64,000 nt of DNA from an uncultured Desulfobacter sp. Lineage in GTDB: Bacteria; Desulfobacterota; Desulfobacteria; Desulfobacterales; Desulfobacteraceae. The translations under genes and the position numbers were made by a program. Positions 9,478-18,898 of this stretch are shown here, one piece after another. Within the stretch, counting starts at the first letter, position 1. Each line of letters begins with the position of its first letter. The stretch is from NCBI RefSeq assembly GCF_963664415.1, contig NZ_OY761440.1, forward strand, positions 1,798,001-1,862,000, in the 5' to 3' direction. Under the pieces are notes generated by a model, which saw only the letters and a program-made list of their open reading frames with translations, ran no database searches and was not told the origin of the DNA.

Positions 9478-12400
9478 TTAATCGTCTGCCTGTTTAATAA
9501 CAACCAGCAGATCCTTTGCATCAACCTGGGTTCCCACAGATGTGGCGATTCGTTCCACAACACCGGGAATGTCAGAAACCACATTGGTCTGCATTTTCAT
9601 CGCTTCAATGGTTACCAGCACATCGCCGCGTTCAATTTCATCACCTTCTGAAACGCAAACCGCAGAGATCAGACCCGGCATAGGTGATCCAACTTCACCC
9701 ATATTCGCGGGGTTGGCCTTTTCCCGTGGTGCTCTTTCCGGTACTTTGGAGCGGTCAGGCACTTTAACAATACGGGATTGGCCGTTCAGTTCAAAATAGA
9801 CCTCTCTATTTCCTTCTTCATCCGCTTTGCCTTTGGCCATGAAACGAATAATCAGGGTTTTTCCGGAGGCGATATCAACGAACAGTTCTTCTTCGCGTCT
9901 CATGCCGTAGAAAAAATTAAGGGTCGGCAGAACACTGACATTGCCAAATTTTCTGCGATGCTTCATGTAATCCACAAATACATCCGGATACATTAAATAA
10001 GAGGCAAGTTCGCAGTCGGAAATTTTCTTTTCCACCAGCTTTTCGGCCTGGGCACGCTCCTGATCCAGATCAGCCGCTTCAAGCAACTGTCCAGGACGAA
10101 CTGTAATGGGTTCTTCGCCTTTCAATATCTTTTTCTGCAACTCCTTGGGAAAACCTCCGGGAGGCTGCCCCATCATGCCTTTAAAAAACGTCACCACGGA
10201 TTCGGGAAAAGAGACTTCTTTGTTCGGATCCAGAACATCTTCTTTGGTGATACCGCTGGTAATCATGGACAAGGCCATATCCCCAACCACTTTTGAACTG
10301 GGTGTTACTTTTACGATATCGCCAAACATTTCGTTGACGTCTTTATATACCTTTGCCACTTCAGGCCATCTTTCTTCAATACCCAAAGCTCTGGCCTGCT
10401 GGCGCAGATTGGTATACTGGCCGCCGGGCATTTCATGCAGATACACCTCAGAGGTTCCGCTGTGAAATTCACTTTCAAAACCAATGTACATCTGCCTTAC
10501 TTTTTCCCAGTAATTGGAAACCAGCGCCAGGGACTCGGGATCAAGGCCGGTATCTCTGGGGGTATTTCTAAGTGCAGCGGCAATGGAACCTAAGTTGGGA
10601 TGCGAGGTCAACCCGCTCATGGAGTCGATTGCGCAATCAATGGCATCAACGCCTGCGTCTGCTGCCGCAAGCAGCGTTGCACCGGCAATACCGCTGGTAT
10701 CATGGCTGTGAAGATGAATGGGCAGGCCAATTTCATCTTTTAATGCGCTGACAAGCACTTTTGCCGCAGCTGGCTTTAACAAGCCTGCCATATCCTTGAT
10801 GGCCAGAATATGGGCACCTGCTTTTTCCAGCTCTTTGGCCATATCAACATAATATTTCAGGTTGTATTTTGTTCTGTTGGGATCGATAATATCACCGGTA
10901 TAGCAGATGGAGGCTTCACAAATTTTATTGTTTTCCAGGACCGCATCCATGGCCAGCCGCATGTTTTCAACCCAGTTCAGAGAATCAAAAACACGGAAAA
11001 GATCCATGCCGTTTTCAGCTGCCTGTTTAACAAAATAGGTAATTACGTTGTCCGGATAATTGGTATAGCCAACACCATTGGAGGCGCGAAGCAGCATCTG
11101 GGTCAACAGATTTGGCATGCGCTCACGCAATTGCTGGAGCCGTTCCCAGGGGCACTCTTTGGAAAACCGCATGGCCACGTCAAAGGTGGCCCCGCCCCAG
11201 CACTCCACAGAAAACAGGTCAGGCAGAAGCGCGGCATAGGTGGGTGCAATGTTCACAAGATCAAAGGTTCTCACCCGGGTGGCAAGCAGGGATTGATGGG
11301 CATCGCGCATGGTCTTGTCGGTGATCAGCAGTTTGTCCTGCTTTTTCATCCAGTCTGCAACAGCCTGGGGACCTTCGTTGTCCAGCATTTGTTTGAGACC
11401 CGGCTGAGCCTGCTGGGCAGTAAATTTGGGGACGGTGGGCTGATGCACATGGGCTGCCGGAACGGGTCTGTTTTGAACGTCTTCATTACCGTTGATAATG
11501 ACATCACCCAAAAAGGTAATCAGTCGGGTTGCCCGGTCGCGTCGTTTGGCAAACGTGAAGAGCTCTTTTGTTTCATCGATAAACTTGGTGGTATATTCAG
11601 CTTTTACAAAGGTTGGATGGCGGATCAGGCCTTCTAAGAACTGCAGGTTTGTGGCAACGCCCAAAATTCTGAATTCGGTTAAGGCGCGATGCATTTTCAA
11701 CCGTGCTTCCTTTTCATCTCCACCCCAAGCCGTTACTTTTGTCAGCAGGGAATCAAAATGACGGGTAACGATGGCCCCGGAATAAGCAGTTCCGGCATCC
11801 AGACGAATGCCGAATCCGGCTGCTGCCCGGTAGGCTGTAATTCTTCCGTAATCGGGAATAAAGTTGTTTTCGGGATCTTCGGTGGTGATACGGCACTGGA
11901 TGGCATGGCCTTTGAGGGTAACATCTTCCTGTTTTGGAATAAGGCTTCCGGGCTGTCCAATCAGCATGCCCTGAGCAATTTTTAATTGTGCCTTGACAAT
12001 GTCAACCCCGGTCACTTGCTCTGTTACCGTATGCTCTACCTGAATTCTTGGATTGACTTCCATGAAGTAGAACTGTTCCGTGTCGATATCCATTAAGAAC
12101 TCAACGGTTCCGGCACTTTCATATCCAACGGTTTTGGCAATGGACAAGCCTGCGTTGCACAGCTCTTCACGCTTTTCATCGGAAAGAAAGGTGGCAGGGG
12201 CTCTTTCAACAACTTTCTGATTTCTTCTTTGAACAGAGCAGTCGCGCTCGAACAGATGAATGATATTGCCCTGGGAATCCCCAAGCACCTGAACTTCAAG
12301 GTGTCTGGCTTTCCTGACAAGCTTTTCAAAATAAACTTCATCACTGCCGAAGGCTGCGGCAGACTCTTTTCGGGCCGCATCAACCTGTGTCAATACCTCT

Positions 12401-12945
12401 TCGGTGCTATTCACGGCCCGCATGCCTCTGCCGCCGCCGCCCCAGCTGGCTTTAAGCATCAACGGATAGCCGATCTCTTCTGCGATCTCAATAACTTTAT
12501 CATCATCATAAGGCAGTGGGCCGCTGGCCGGAACAACAGGGGCTCCCGCATCTATGGCCACCTTACGTGCAGAGACTTTGTTGCCAAGCTGTCGCATAAC
12601 CTCCGGGGAGGGCCCGACAAATTTGATACCGGCTTCGGCACACGCGTCGGCAAATTCAGGCTTTTCTGCAAGGAATCCGTATCCGGGGTGAATGGCATCT
12701 ACATTTTTTTCCTTGGCAAGCTGAACAATCCCTTCATAATCAAGATAGGCTTCAATCGGTCCTTTTCCTTCCCCGATTAAATAACTTTCCCCGGTCTTAA
12801 ACCGATGAAGTGCAAATCTGTCCTCCTGGGAGTAGATGCCAATCGTATCTATCCCAAGCTCATGTGCCGCACGTGTTACACGAATGGCTATCTCACTGCG
12901 GTTTGCAATCAAGAGACGCTTGATTTTTTTTCCCATAACATCCAT
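9478..12945 (-). CDS. pyc: Pyruvate carboxylase (single-chain, biotin-dependent)
   Basis: ATP- and biotin-dependent carboxylation of pyruvate to oxaloacetate, replenishing the TCA cycle and feeding gluconeogenesis. At 1155 residues it matches the usual single-chain length. Order: biotin carboxylase domain (KIKRLLIANRSEIAIRV, then the ATP-grasp region with GGGGRGMR and MEVNPRIQVEHTVTE), carboxyltransferase domain (RDAHQSLLATRVRT; later HLHSHDTSG), the allosteric linker, and the C-terminal biotinyl domain with the target Lys in EAMKM. The start is set by GAGGAAATGTAAA just upstream. A hairpin terminator follows. The gene is single and well conserved, with no sign of damage. Confidence 0.97.
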   Translation of the reverse strand: MDVMGKKIKRLLIANRSEIAIRVTRAAHELGIDTIGIYSQEDRFALHRFKTGESYLIGEGKGPIEAYLDYEGIVQLAKEKNVDAIHPGYGFLAEKPEFADACAEAGIKFVGPSPEVMRQLGNKVSARKVAIDAGAPVVPASGPLPYDDDKVIEIAEEIGYPLMLKASWGGGGRGMRAVNSTEEVLTQVDAARKESAAAFGSDEVYFEKLVRKARHLEVQVLGDSQGNIIHLFERDCSVQRRNQKVVERAPATFLSDEKREELCNAGLSIAKTVGYESAGTVEFLMDIDTEQFYFMEVNPRIQVEHTVTEQVTGVDIVKAQLKIAQGMLIGQPGSLIPKQEDVTLKGHAIQCRITTEDPENNFIPDYGRITAYRAAAGFGIRLDAGTAYSGAIVTRHFDSLLTKVTAWGGDEKEARLKMHRALTEFRILGVATNLQFLEGLIRHPTFVKAEYTTKFIDETKELFTFAKRRDRATRLITFLGDVIINGNEDVQNRPVPAAHVHQPTVPKFTAQQAQPGLKQMLDNEGPQAVADWMKKQDKLLITDKTMRDAHQSLLATRVRTFDLVNIAPTYAALLPDLFSVECWGGATFDVAMRFSKECPWERLQQLRERMPNLLTQMLLRASNGVGYTNYPDNVITYFVKQAAENGMDLFRVFDSLNWVENMRLAMDAVLENNKICEASICYTGDIIDPNRTKYNLKYYVDMAKELEKAGAHILAIKDMAGLLKPAAAKVLVSALKDEIGLPIHLHSHDTSGIAGATLLAAADAGVDAIDCAIDSMSGLTSHPNLGSIAAALRNTPRDTGLDPESLALVSNYWEKVRQMYIGFESEFHSGTSEVYLHEMPGGQYTNLRQQARALGIEERWPEVAKVYKDVNEMFGDIVKVTPSSKVVGDMALSMITSGITKEDVLDPNKEVSFPESVVTFFKGMMGQPPGGFPKELQKKILKGEEPITVRPGQLLEAADLDQERAQAEKLVEKKISDCELASYLMYPDVFVDYMKHRRKFGNVSVLPTLNFFYGMRREEELFVDIASGKTLIIRFMAKGKADEEGNREVYFELNGQSRIVKVPDRSKVPERAPREKANPANMGEVGSPMPGLISAVCVSEGDEIERGDVLVTIEAMKMQTNVVSDIPGVVERIATSVGTQVDAKDLLVVIKQADD

Positions 12946-13173
12946 TTTACATTTCCTCGTTTTAGATGATAATGCTTCTCAATCTGTTTGCAGCATCGGC
13001 AACAGACTCTTCAATGCCCAAAATCGGTAAAAGTTCCTTCCACTGCCTTACTACGTCACTACGTTCGTTATGGCGTATCTAAATCAATCAATGGTTTGGA
13101 GACCGTCCCTAATTATCCTTTTTCATGAAATTTCTTAAAACTTCATAAAAAAAGATTAAAAAATCTAATAAAA

Positions 13174-13221
13174 TAGGAAACGCTTGTCAATCTATATTTT
13201 AGGAAACGCTTATCAATCTAT
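13174..13221. promoter_or_regulatory. Pair of 22-bp direct repeats upstream of pyruvate carboxylase and metR-like gene
   Basis: Two near-identical copies of TAGGAAACGCTT[G/A]TCAATCTAT start at 13174 and 13200, so they are phased by 26 bases. They lie in the divergent gap between pyruvate carboxylase (start 12945) and the LysR-type gene (start 13468). The rest of this 520-base gap is very AT-rich and holds no evident gene. Tandem repeats like these can be regulator binding sites; which gene they serve is not known. Confidence 0.5.
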
Positions 13222-13467
13222 TTTTTTTGTTTTGATACGCAAAAAAACAGGAAAAAAATTTTTTAAAATCATCTATTTACGTAAAATTAAAAGAGAAGCA
13301 TAAATCATTATATTTTCATATACATCCAAATTTTGCTTTTCCGACAGATGGTTTTTATTGACCCGACCACCGCGATCAGACTATATATCATAAATAAATA
13401 TGATAAAAACTATAAAACCAATTATTTTTAATTATGGTTTTAAACGCCTTTTACCTGCGGGGCAGTT

Positions 13468-14342
13468 ATGATTGACCGAATTCATTTGTCCATATTAAAC
13501 GAAATTGACCGAAAGGGCACCTTGACGGCTGCAGCCCAAGCCCTTTGCCTGACCCAGCCGGCCCTGACCCACACCATTAAAAAACTTGAATCAAGCATCG
13601 GCACCCGGCTGTGGCAAAAAGATGGCCGGGGGTTGCGCCTGACCCGATCAGGGCGTTATTTACTGGGGGTTTCCCGTAAACTACTTCCCCAGTTTGCCCT
13701 GGCCGAAAAGATGCTTGAACAATATGCACAAGGCAAAAGGGGAATGCTGTGTATCGGAATGGAGTGTCATCCATGTTACCGCTGGTTTTCAACCATTGTC
13801 GCCCAATATCTTGCCCAGTGGACGGATGTGGAAGTTGATGTAAAACAGGAATTTCAATTTGACGGAATACAAGCGCTGCTGGATTTTGAAATCGACCTGC
13901 TCATCACCCCGGATCCCGTAAAAAAAAAACGCTGTCTTTCACGCCGGTTTTTGAGTATGAGCATGTGTTGGCTGTTCCACAAAATCATCTTTTGGCCCAG
14001 CGGGACCATATCCTTGCCGAAGATCTCCTGGACCAAGTGCTGATTACCTACCCTGTCCCCCTAGAGCGTCTGGATATTTTCACCCGGTGTCTGATTCCGG
14101 CCCAATGCCGTCCCCAACAGCATAAAACCATTGAAACCACAGATATCATGCTCCAGATGGTGGCATCTGGCCGGGGAATCACGGCCCTGCCCCGCTGGCT
14201 TGTGGAAGAGAGTCAAAAAAGATTTGGATTAAAAGCCATTTCCATCGGGCCCGACGGCATATGGAAAGAGATCAGTGTGGGTATCCGGGATCAAGACAGC
14301 ACAACCGATTACATCCAAGGATTTATCGATCTTGCCGGATAA
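13468..14342 (+). pseudogene. LysR-family, MetR-like regulator, split by a frameshift at a run of ten A
   Basis: The first frame (13468-14043) gives a LysR winged helix-turn-helix (GTLTAAAQALCLTQPALTHTI) and the start of the effector domain, including ECHPCYRWF, close to the ECHSC motif of MetR. At 13920-13929 there is a run of ten A. Reading on in the -1 frame (to 14342) continues the fold smoothly: FEYEHVLAVPQNH, LITYPVPLERLD, MVASGRGITALPRWLVE. The joined product would be about 290 residues, normal for the family. One missing A explains everything, so this is a recent mutation, a sequencing error in a homopolymer, or slippage-dependent expression. MetR regulates methionine genes in enterobacteria; no met gene is adjacent here. 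Confidence 0.75.
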
Positions 14343-14494
14343 CGGCCATGGGCCGTCTTGGTCTATCTACACCCAGGCTTCGGCTCACAAAAAAGATAGA
14401 AAGAATCCAGTTGCTTGTTGAAAACTTTCATACAAACAGTCACGGGCTGACCTGGCCTGTCAACTACCGGGCACAGCCGGCAACAAAACAAGAA
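14341..14494. repeat. Dispersed intergenic repeat, copies B1 and B2
   Basis: Two units of the dispersed element lie in tandem: one at 14341-14395 (GGCCATGGGCCGTC, then CAGGCTTCGGCTCACAA) and a second at about 14437-14494 (CACGGGCTGACCTGGCC, then CAGCCGGCAACAAAACAAG). Between them is a conserved spacer containing GATAGAAAGAATCCAGTT and ACTTTCATA, which is also present after copy C at 29961-29998. The unit begins immediately at the stop of the MetR-like gene. Confidence 0.55.
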
Positions 14495-14584
14495 AGTAAT
14501 TCAACAATTTATTGAGACTTTCATAGAAAATCTGATATAAATTCTTGAATTAATATTTACCAGCAGGAGGCTTAGGAACCCAAG

Positions 14585-15790
14585 TTGAACATACCCAAAA
14601 AGGCCATTCTCCAGAAGGGACAAGGCAAAACCCGGAAACTGGCCAAGCTTAAATATATTTACGAGCGGGAATCCCGCTATTTTGCCCAGGTCGCTGAAAG
14701 CGTCAAGGACCTGGCTTTAAAAGAAATTCAGGACCTTGGTGGTAAGAATGCACAACCAGTATTCCGGGGGATCTGGTTTGAAGCGGATAAATCCACCTTT
14801 TATAAAACAGTTTATCTTTCCCGTTTAATATCACGGGTGCTCGTGCCCCTCGTGGAGTTTGAATGCAAGGATAAGGATGATTTGTACAAAGGTGCCAAAA
14901 CAATCCGATGGGAAGAATTTCTAACACCCAAAAAAACATTTTCCATTGCGTCCAACGTGTCTGAGTCACAGATCACCCATTCCAACTTTGCAGGATTAAG
15001 GGTCAAGGACGCCATTGCGGATTATTTCAGGGACAGAACGAACCGCAGGCCTTCAGTCAATACCCAGGATCCCTGGATCATGATCAATGTTCATGTGCAT
15101 AAAAATCGGGCCACCATTTCCATTGACGCAGGTTCAGGGCCTTTGCACAAGCGCGGATACAGGGAAGCCAGGGTGTCTGCCCCCATGCAGGAAACCGTGG
15201 CTGCAGCCATTATTGCCTTAAGCGGTTGGCAGGGAGAAGAACCGTTGCTGGACCCCATGTGCGGATCAGGGACCATTTTGTGCGAAGCATTGATGCATTA
15301 CAGCCGGATTCCGGCCCAGGTTTTTCGTGAAGAATTTGGATTTGAGCGGCTGCCTGATTTTAATGTCCGGGAATGGGAGGCGGTGAAATCTTGCGCAGAC
15401 AAAGCCATCCGGCCATTACCCAGGGGGCTTGTCCGTGGAAGCGATATAGACGAATCTGCCGTTGAAGCAGCAAGGACCAACCTGATGGGGCTTCACCATG
15501 GCGGAGAAATTGATGTTGATCTATCAGATTTCAAAGAACTTGAGCCGGTGGAAAACGCGGTCATCGTAACCAATCCCCCTTATGGTATCCGCATGGGCAA
15601 AGATCAGAATATGAAATTATTCTATAAGAATCTTGGCCTGTTTTTAAAGGAGAAGTGCAAAAGCTGTAAGGCCTATGTCTATTTCGGCGATCCGGGCTTT
15701 ATCAAACATGTGCCCCTGGCTCCCTCATGGAAAAAAAATCTGGAAATTGGAGGATTGGATGGTAAGCTTGTAAAATACCAGTTATACTAA
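14585..15790 (+). CDS. THUMP-domain class I RNA methyltransferase (RlmL/YcbY-like, guanine-N2)
   Basis: The 401-residue protein has an N-terminal ferredoxin-like/THUMP part (to about residue 165) and a C-terminal SAM-dependent methyltransferase. The SAM loop is LDPMCGSGTILCEA, and the catalytic NPPY motif is VTNPPYGIRMGKD. This is the layout of RlmL-type 23S rRNA m2G methyltransferases and relatives. Members of this group act on large-subunit rRNA, but the target base is not certain here. The reading frame begins with a TTG codon; AGGAGG lies 14 bases upstream and a second AGGA lies 7 bases upstream. The gene is followed after 34 bases by the PEP-synthase-like gene. Confidence 0.85.
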   Translation: MNIPKKAILQKGQGKTRKLAKLKYIYERESRYFAQVAESVKDLALKEIQDLGGKNAQPVFRGIWFEADKSTFYKTVYLSRLISRVLVPLVEFECKDKDDLYKGAKTIRWEEFLTPKKTFSIASNVSESQITHSNFAGLRVKDAIADYFRDRTNRRPSVNTQDPWIMINVHVHKNRATISIDAGSGPLHKRGYREARVSAPMQETVAAAIIALSGWQGEEPLLDPMCGSGTILCEALMHYSRIPAQVFREEFGFERLPDFNVREWEAVKSCADKAIRPLPRGLVRGSDIDESAVEAARTNLMGLHHGGEIDVDLSDFKELEPVENAVIVTNPPYGIRMGKDQNMKLFYKNLGLFLKEKCKSCKAYVYFGDPGFIKHVPLAPSWKKNLEIGGLDGKLVKYQLY

Positions 15791-15824
15791 TGTATAAAAA
15801 ACCCCTCTTCCGGGAAAAAATCCG

Positions 15825-18800
15825 ATGGCAGACGAAACAGGCGCTGATGCACCTTCCATAAAAATATATCATGAGCTCATGGCCTATAGGGTCCTGGATA
15901 TCCTTCTGGTGTCCAGTCCCTATGATGCGTTTATCATGGAAGAAGAGGGGCGGCTTTCAAACCGGATTATAAATCAATACAAGGGTCTGAACCTGTCTAA
16001 ACCACCGAAACTGACCCTTGCATTCTCAGTCTCCGAAGCCTTTGAGCACCTCGAAAACAAACCGTTTGATCTGATTCTTGCCATGCCTGGACTGGCCGGG
16101 ATGGATGTCTATGCCTTCGGTAGACAAGTGAAAAAGCAATATTCGCAGATTCCCTTTTACCTGCTGTTTCACAATACCTACGATATTAATCACTATGCGA
16201 ATGCAGACCTGCAAACCCCTGTTGACCGAACTTATATATGGGAAGGAAAGGCCGATCTGCTGCTGGCCATCATAAAAAATTTTGAAGACGAAAAAAACGT
16301 GGCCTTTGACACAGAAAATGCAAAGGTCAGGGTTATTATAATGGTAGAGGATTCCCCCTATCATTACTCTTCTCTATTGCCGATTCTGTACAAACACATC
16401 GTCATCCAGACCCAGTCGGTCATGGATGATTCCATTAATGAAGAGCAAAGGATTTTAAAAAGGCGGGGTCGCCCCAAACTGCTTGTGGCCCATGACTATG
16501 AACAGGCCATGGTTTTGTTTGAGCGGTATAAGCCCTATGTCCTCAGCGTTTTTACGGATATGCGCTACGCCATTAACGGGCAGGAAGATCCCCATGCCGG
16601 CCGCAAGCTTTTAACCCGGATCAAAGCTGAAATTCCGGATCTGCCCACCCTGATCCTAAGTACGCAAGAAAAGAATCGAAACATTGCAGAAGCCATACCC
16701 GCCCAGTTTATCAATAAAAATTCCAACAATCTACATGACCAGATCAAGAGCTTTTTCGTAACACATTTAGGATTCGGGGCATTTGTGTTCCGCATGCCGG
16801 ACAACAATGAAATCGCCCGGGCTTCCAATTTAAGGGAGGTTGAAAAACTGCTGCCGGATATGCCCGATGCATCAGTACTCCACCATGCCAGGCACAATGA
16901 TTTTTCCCGATGGCTGCTTGCCCGCAGTGAAGTCGATTTCGCCCTGAGCCTTAAACCCTATACCATTAAAGATTTCACCGACGCATCAGAAATTAAAAGA
17001 TTTCTCATAGAGCGCATCCGTGACCGGCGTAAAGACTCCCGCCAGGGACTTGTCATTGAATTTGACCCTGAAAAATTTGACATAGACACGGATTTCATGA
17101 AAATCGGAACCGGATCATTAGGTGGAAAGGCCAGGGGACTTGCTTTCATGTCCCATCAACTGGGCCAAGACCCCTCTTTGAAGCAAAAATTTCCGGAAAT
17201 TGACATTACCATTCCCCAGACCTTTGTCATCGCCACAGACGGATTTAACATGTTTGTGGAAGATAACAAGCTATCCCAGCTTATAGAAGAGGATAAAGAG
17301 CCCGATGATGCCCAGGTGGTAAAGCGATTTCTTAAAGCAAGGCTGCCCCGCCACCTGAAAATGAGTTTAAAGGCGTATATTGAACATGTGCATTACCCCA
17401 TTGCCGTCAGGTCTTCTTCCCTGTTTGAGGACGCCCATTACCAGCCCTTTGCGGGAATTTATAAAACCTATATGCTGCCCAATTCCGGCACAAGCACTGA
17501 AAACCGCCTGGAGCAGCTGATCACGGCCGTAAAACTGGTATACGCCTCAACCTACCTGAAAGCCCCAAGATCCTATGCCCGGTCCACCATGCACAGAACC
17601 GAGGACGAAGAGATGGCCGTAGTACTTCAGCAAATAACCGGCACCCGGCACAAAAACTATTTTTACCCGGCTGTTTCAGGAGTTGCCCAGTCCTACAATT
17701 TCTATCCCATTGGCCACCTCAAAGCCGAAGACGGCATTTCCTATCTTGCCCTGGGGCTTGGAAAGATTGTCATGGGCGGCGAAAAAACCCTCCGGCTCTG
17801 CCCGAAGTATCCACAGTTTCTACCTCAGTTTTCCATGATTGATGATATTCTGGAAAATTCACAGAAATATTTTTACTCGTTGAAAATGGACGAAATTCCG
17901 ATTCATGAAAAATCTTTAGGTGTTGGTGAAGATCCCTGCTTGACAAAACTGAACATTATTGATGCCAAGGACCATCCTTCCGTCCAAATGCTTTGCTCCT
18001 CCTTTAATATGCAGGATAACCGTATCCGGGACCGGTTTTTAGATAAAGAATTTCCTGTACTCACCTTTGCCAATATTTTGAAATACAACACCTTTCCCCT
18101 GGCCGACATCCTGGCCGAAGTCACGGCTTTAGGGACACGCTGGATGGGCGCATCCGTTGAAGTGGAATTTGCCGTAGACCTGCCTGTTGAAGGTGTTCGG
18201 TCAAAGCCGCGGTTCTCTTTGCTGCAAATCCGGCCCATGTGTCAATATAAACAGAATCTTGGGGTAACAATTTCGGAAACAGACATTAAAAACGCATTCT
18301 GCCGTTCGACCCTTTCCCTTGGCAACGGCGAATACAAAAATATACAAGATATTGTGTATGTAGATCCCAAAACATTTGAATCAAATAAAATGTCTTTGGT
18401 GGCAGGTGAAATCAACAAAATCAATGCCATGTTCAATAATACCCAAACAAAATATGCACTCATCGGACCAGGGCGCTGGGGATCTTCGGACCGGTGGCTG
18501 GGCATTCCCGTAGTATGGAGCGATATTTCCAACGTGGGAGTCATGGTGGAAACCACCATTGAAAGCGTCAAGGCCGATTTTTCTCAAGGGTCTCATTTTT
18601 TTCAAAATATCACCTCACTTGGCATTCCTTATATAACTGTACAAAACAAAAGTAATGATTTTATTGATTATGATTTTCTTGCCGACCGGGAAACTGTCAC
18701 CACCACCCGGTATTTGAAACACATCCGGTTTGACAAACCCTTAAAAATTCTGGTTGACGGCACAACCTCCCAGGCCGTAATAATGCAAGGACTTGACGAA

Positions 18801-18854
18801 TCCGGAACCGATATCATGGATGATATTCCAGTAATAAAGCCCTCCGTTAATTAA
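15825..18854 (+). CDS. Receiver-like domains fused to a PEP/pyruvate-binding (PPDK_N) domain
   Basis: The 1009-residue protein starts with two receiver-like segments (VLDILLVSSPYDAF..., and VIIMVEDSPYHYSSLLPIL... with a candidate Asp in LSVFTDMRYA). From about residue 425 a pyruvate phosphate dikinase/PEP synthase nucleotide-binding domain follows: GSLGGKARGLAFM, YPIAVRSSSLFEDA and the LLQIRPM end motif. The phospho-histidine swivel domain and the PEP-binding barrel of true PEP synthase are not visible; an unfamiliar C-terminal region (YALIGPGRWGSSD) takes their place. A complete PEP synthase reaction is therefore doubtful. A phosphotransfer or signalling role is plausible but inferred. It is followed 44 bases later by a receiver-HDOD gene, probably in one operon. 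Confidence 0.75.
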   Translation: MADETGADAPSIKIYHELMAYRVLDILLVSSPYDAFIMEEEGRLSNRIINQYKGLNLSKPPKLTLAFSVSEAFEHLENKPFDLILAMPGLAGMDVYAFGRQVKKQYSQIPFYLLFHNTYDINHYANADLQTPVDRTYIWEGKADLLLAIIKNFEDEKNVAFDTENAKVRVIIMVEDSPYHYSSLLPILYKHIVIQTQSVMDDSINEEQRILKRRGRPKLLVAHDYEQAMVLFERYKPYVLSVFTDMRYAINGQEDPHAGRKLLTRIKAEIPDLPTLILSTQEKNRNIAEAIPAQFINKNSNNLHDQIKSFFVTHLGFGAFVFRMPDNNEIARASNLREVEKLLPDMPDASVLHHARHNDFSRWLLARSEVDFALSLKPYTIKDFTDASEIKRFLIERIRDRRKDSRQGLVIEFDPEKFDIDTDFMKIGTGSLGGKARGLAFMSHQLGQDPSLKQKFPEIDITIPQTFVIATDGFNMFVEDNKLSQLIEEDKEPDDAQVVKRFLKARLPRHLKMSLKAYIEHVHYPIAVRSSSLFEDAHYQPFAGIYKTYMLPNSGTSTENRLEQLITAVKLVYASTYLKAPRSYARSTMHRTEDEEMAVVLQQITGTRHKNYFYPAVSGVAQSYNFYPIGHLKAEDGISYLALGLGKIVMGGEKTLRLCPKYPQFLPQFSMIDDILENSQKYFYSLKMDEIPIHEKSLGVGEDPCLTKLNIIDAKDHPSVQMLCSSFNMQDNRIRDRFLDKEFPVLTFANILKYNTFPLADILAEVTALGTRWMGASVEVEFAVDLPVEGVRSKPRFSLLQIRPMCQYKQNLGVTISETDIKNAFCRSTLSLGNGEYKNIQDIVYVDPKTFESNKMSLVAGEINKINAMFNNTQTKYALIGPGRWGSSDRWLGIPVVWSDISNVGVMVETTIESVKADFSQGSHFFQNITSLGIPYITVQNKSNDFIDYDFLADRETVTTTRYLKHIRFDKPLKILVDGTTSQAVIMQGLDESGTDIMDDIPVIKPSVN

Positions 18855-18898
18855 ATTTTTATGCAACGTTAGGGTAATTTCACCATAAGGACGGATAC

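Noticed and set aside
10810..11637. 275-codon open frame on the plus strand
   Set aside because: It is the antisense of pyruvate carboxylase, has no family-like motifs, and is explained by the codon bias of the real gene. The same holds for the long plus-strand frames at 12229-12780 and within the two chemoreceptor genes.
12962..13078. 38-codon open stretch on the minus strand just upstream of pyruvate carboxylase, ending RQWKELLPILGIEESVADAA...
   Set aside because: It looks protein-like but has no start codon (an in-frame stop lies directly upstream) and no recognised family. It could be the tail of a lost gene, but the evidence is too thin to annotate.
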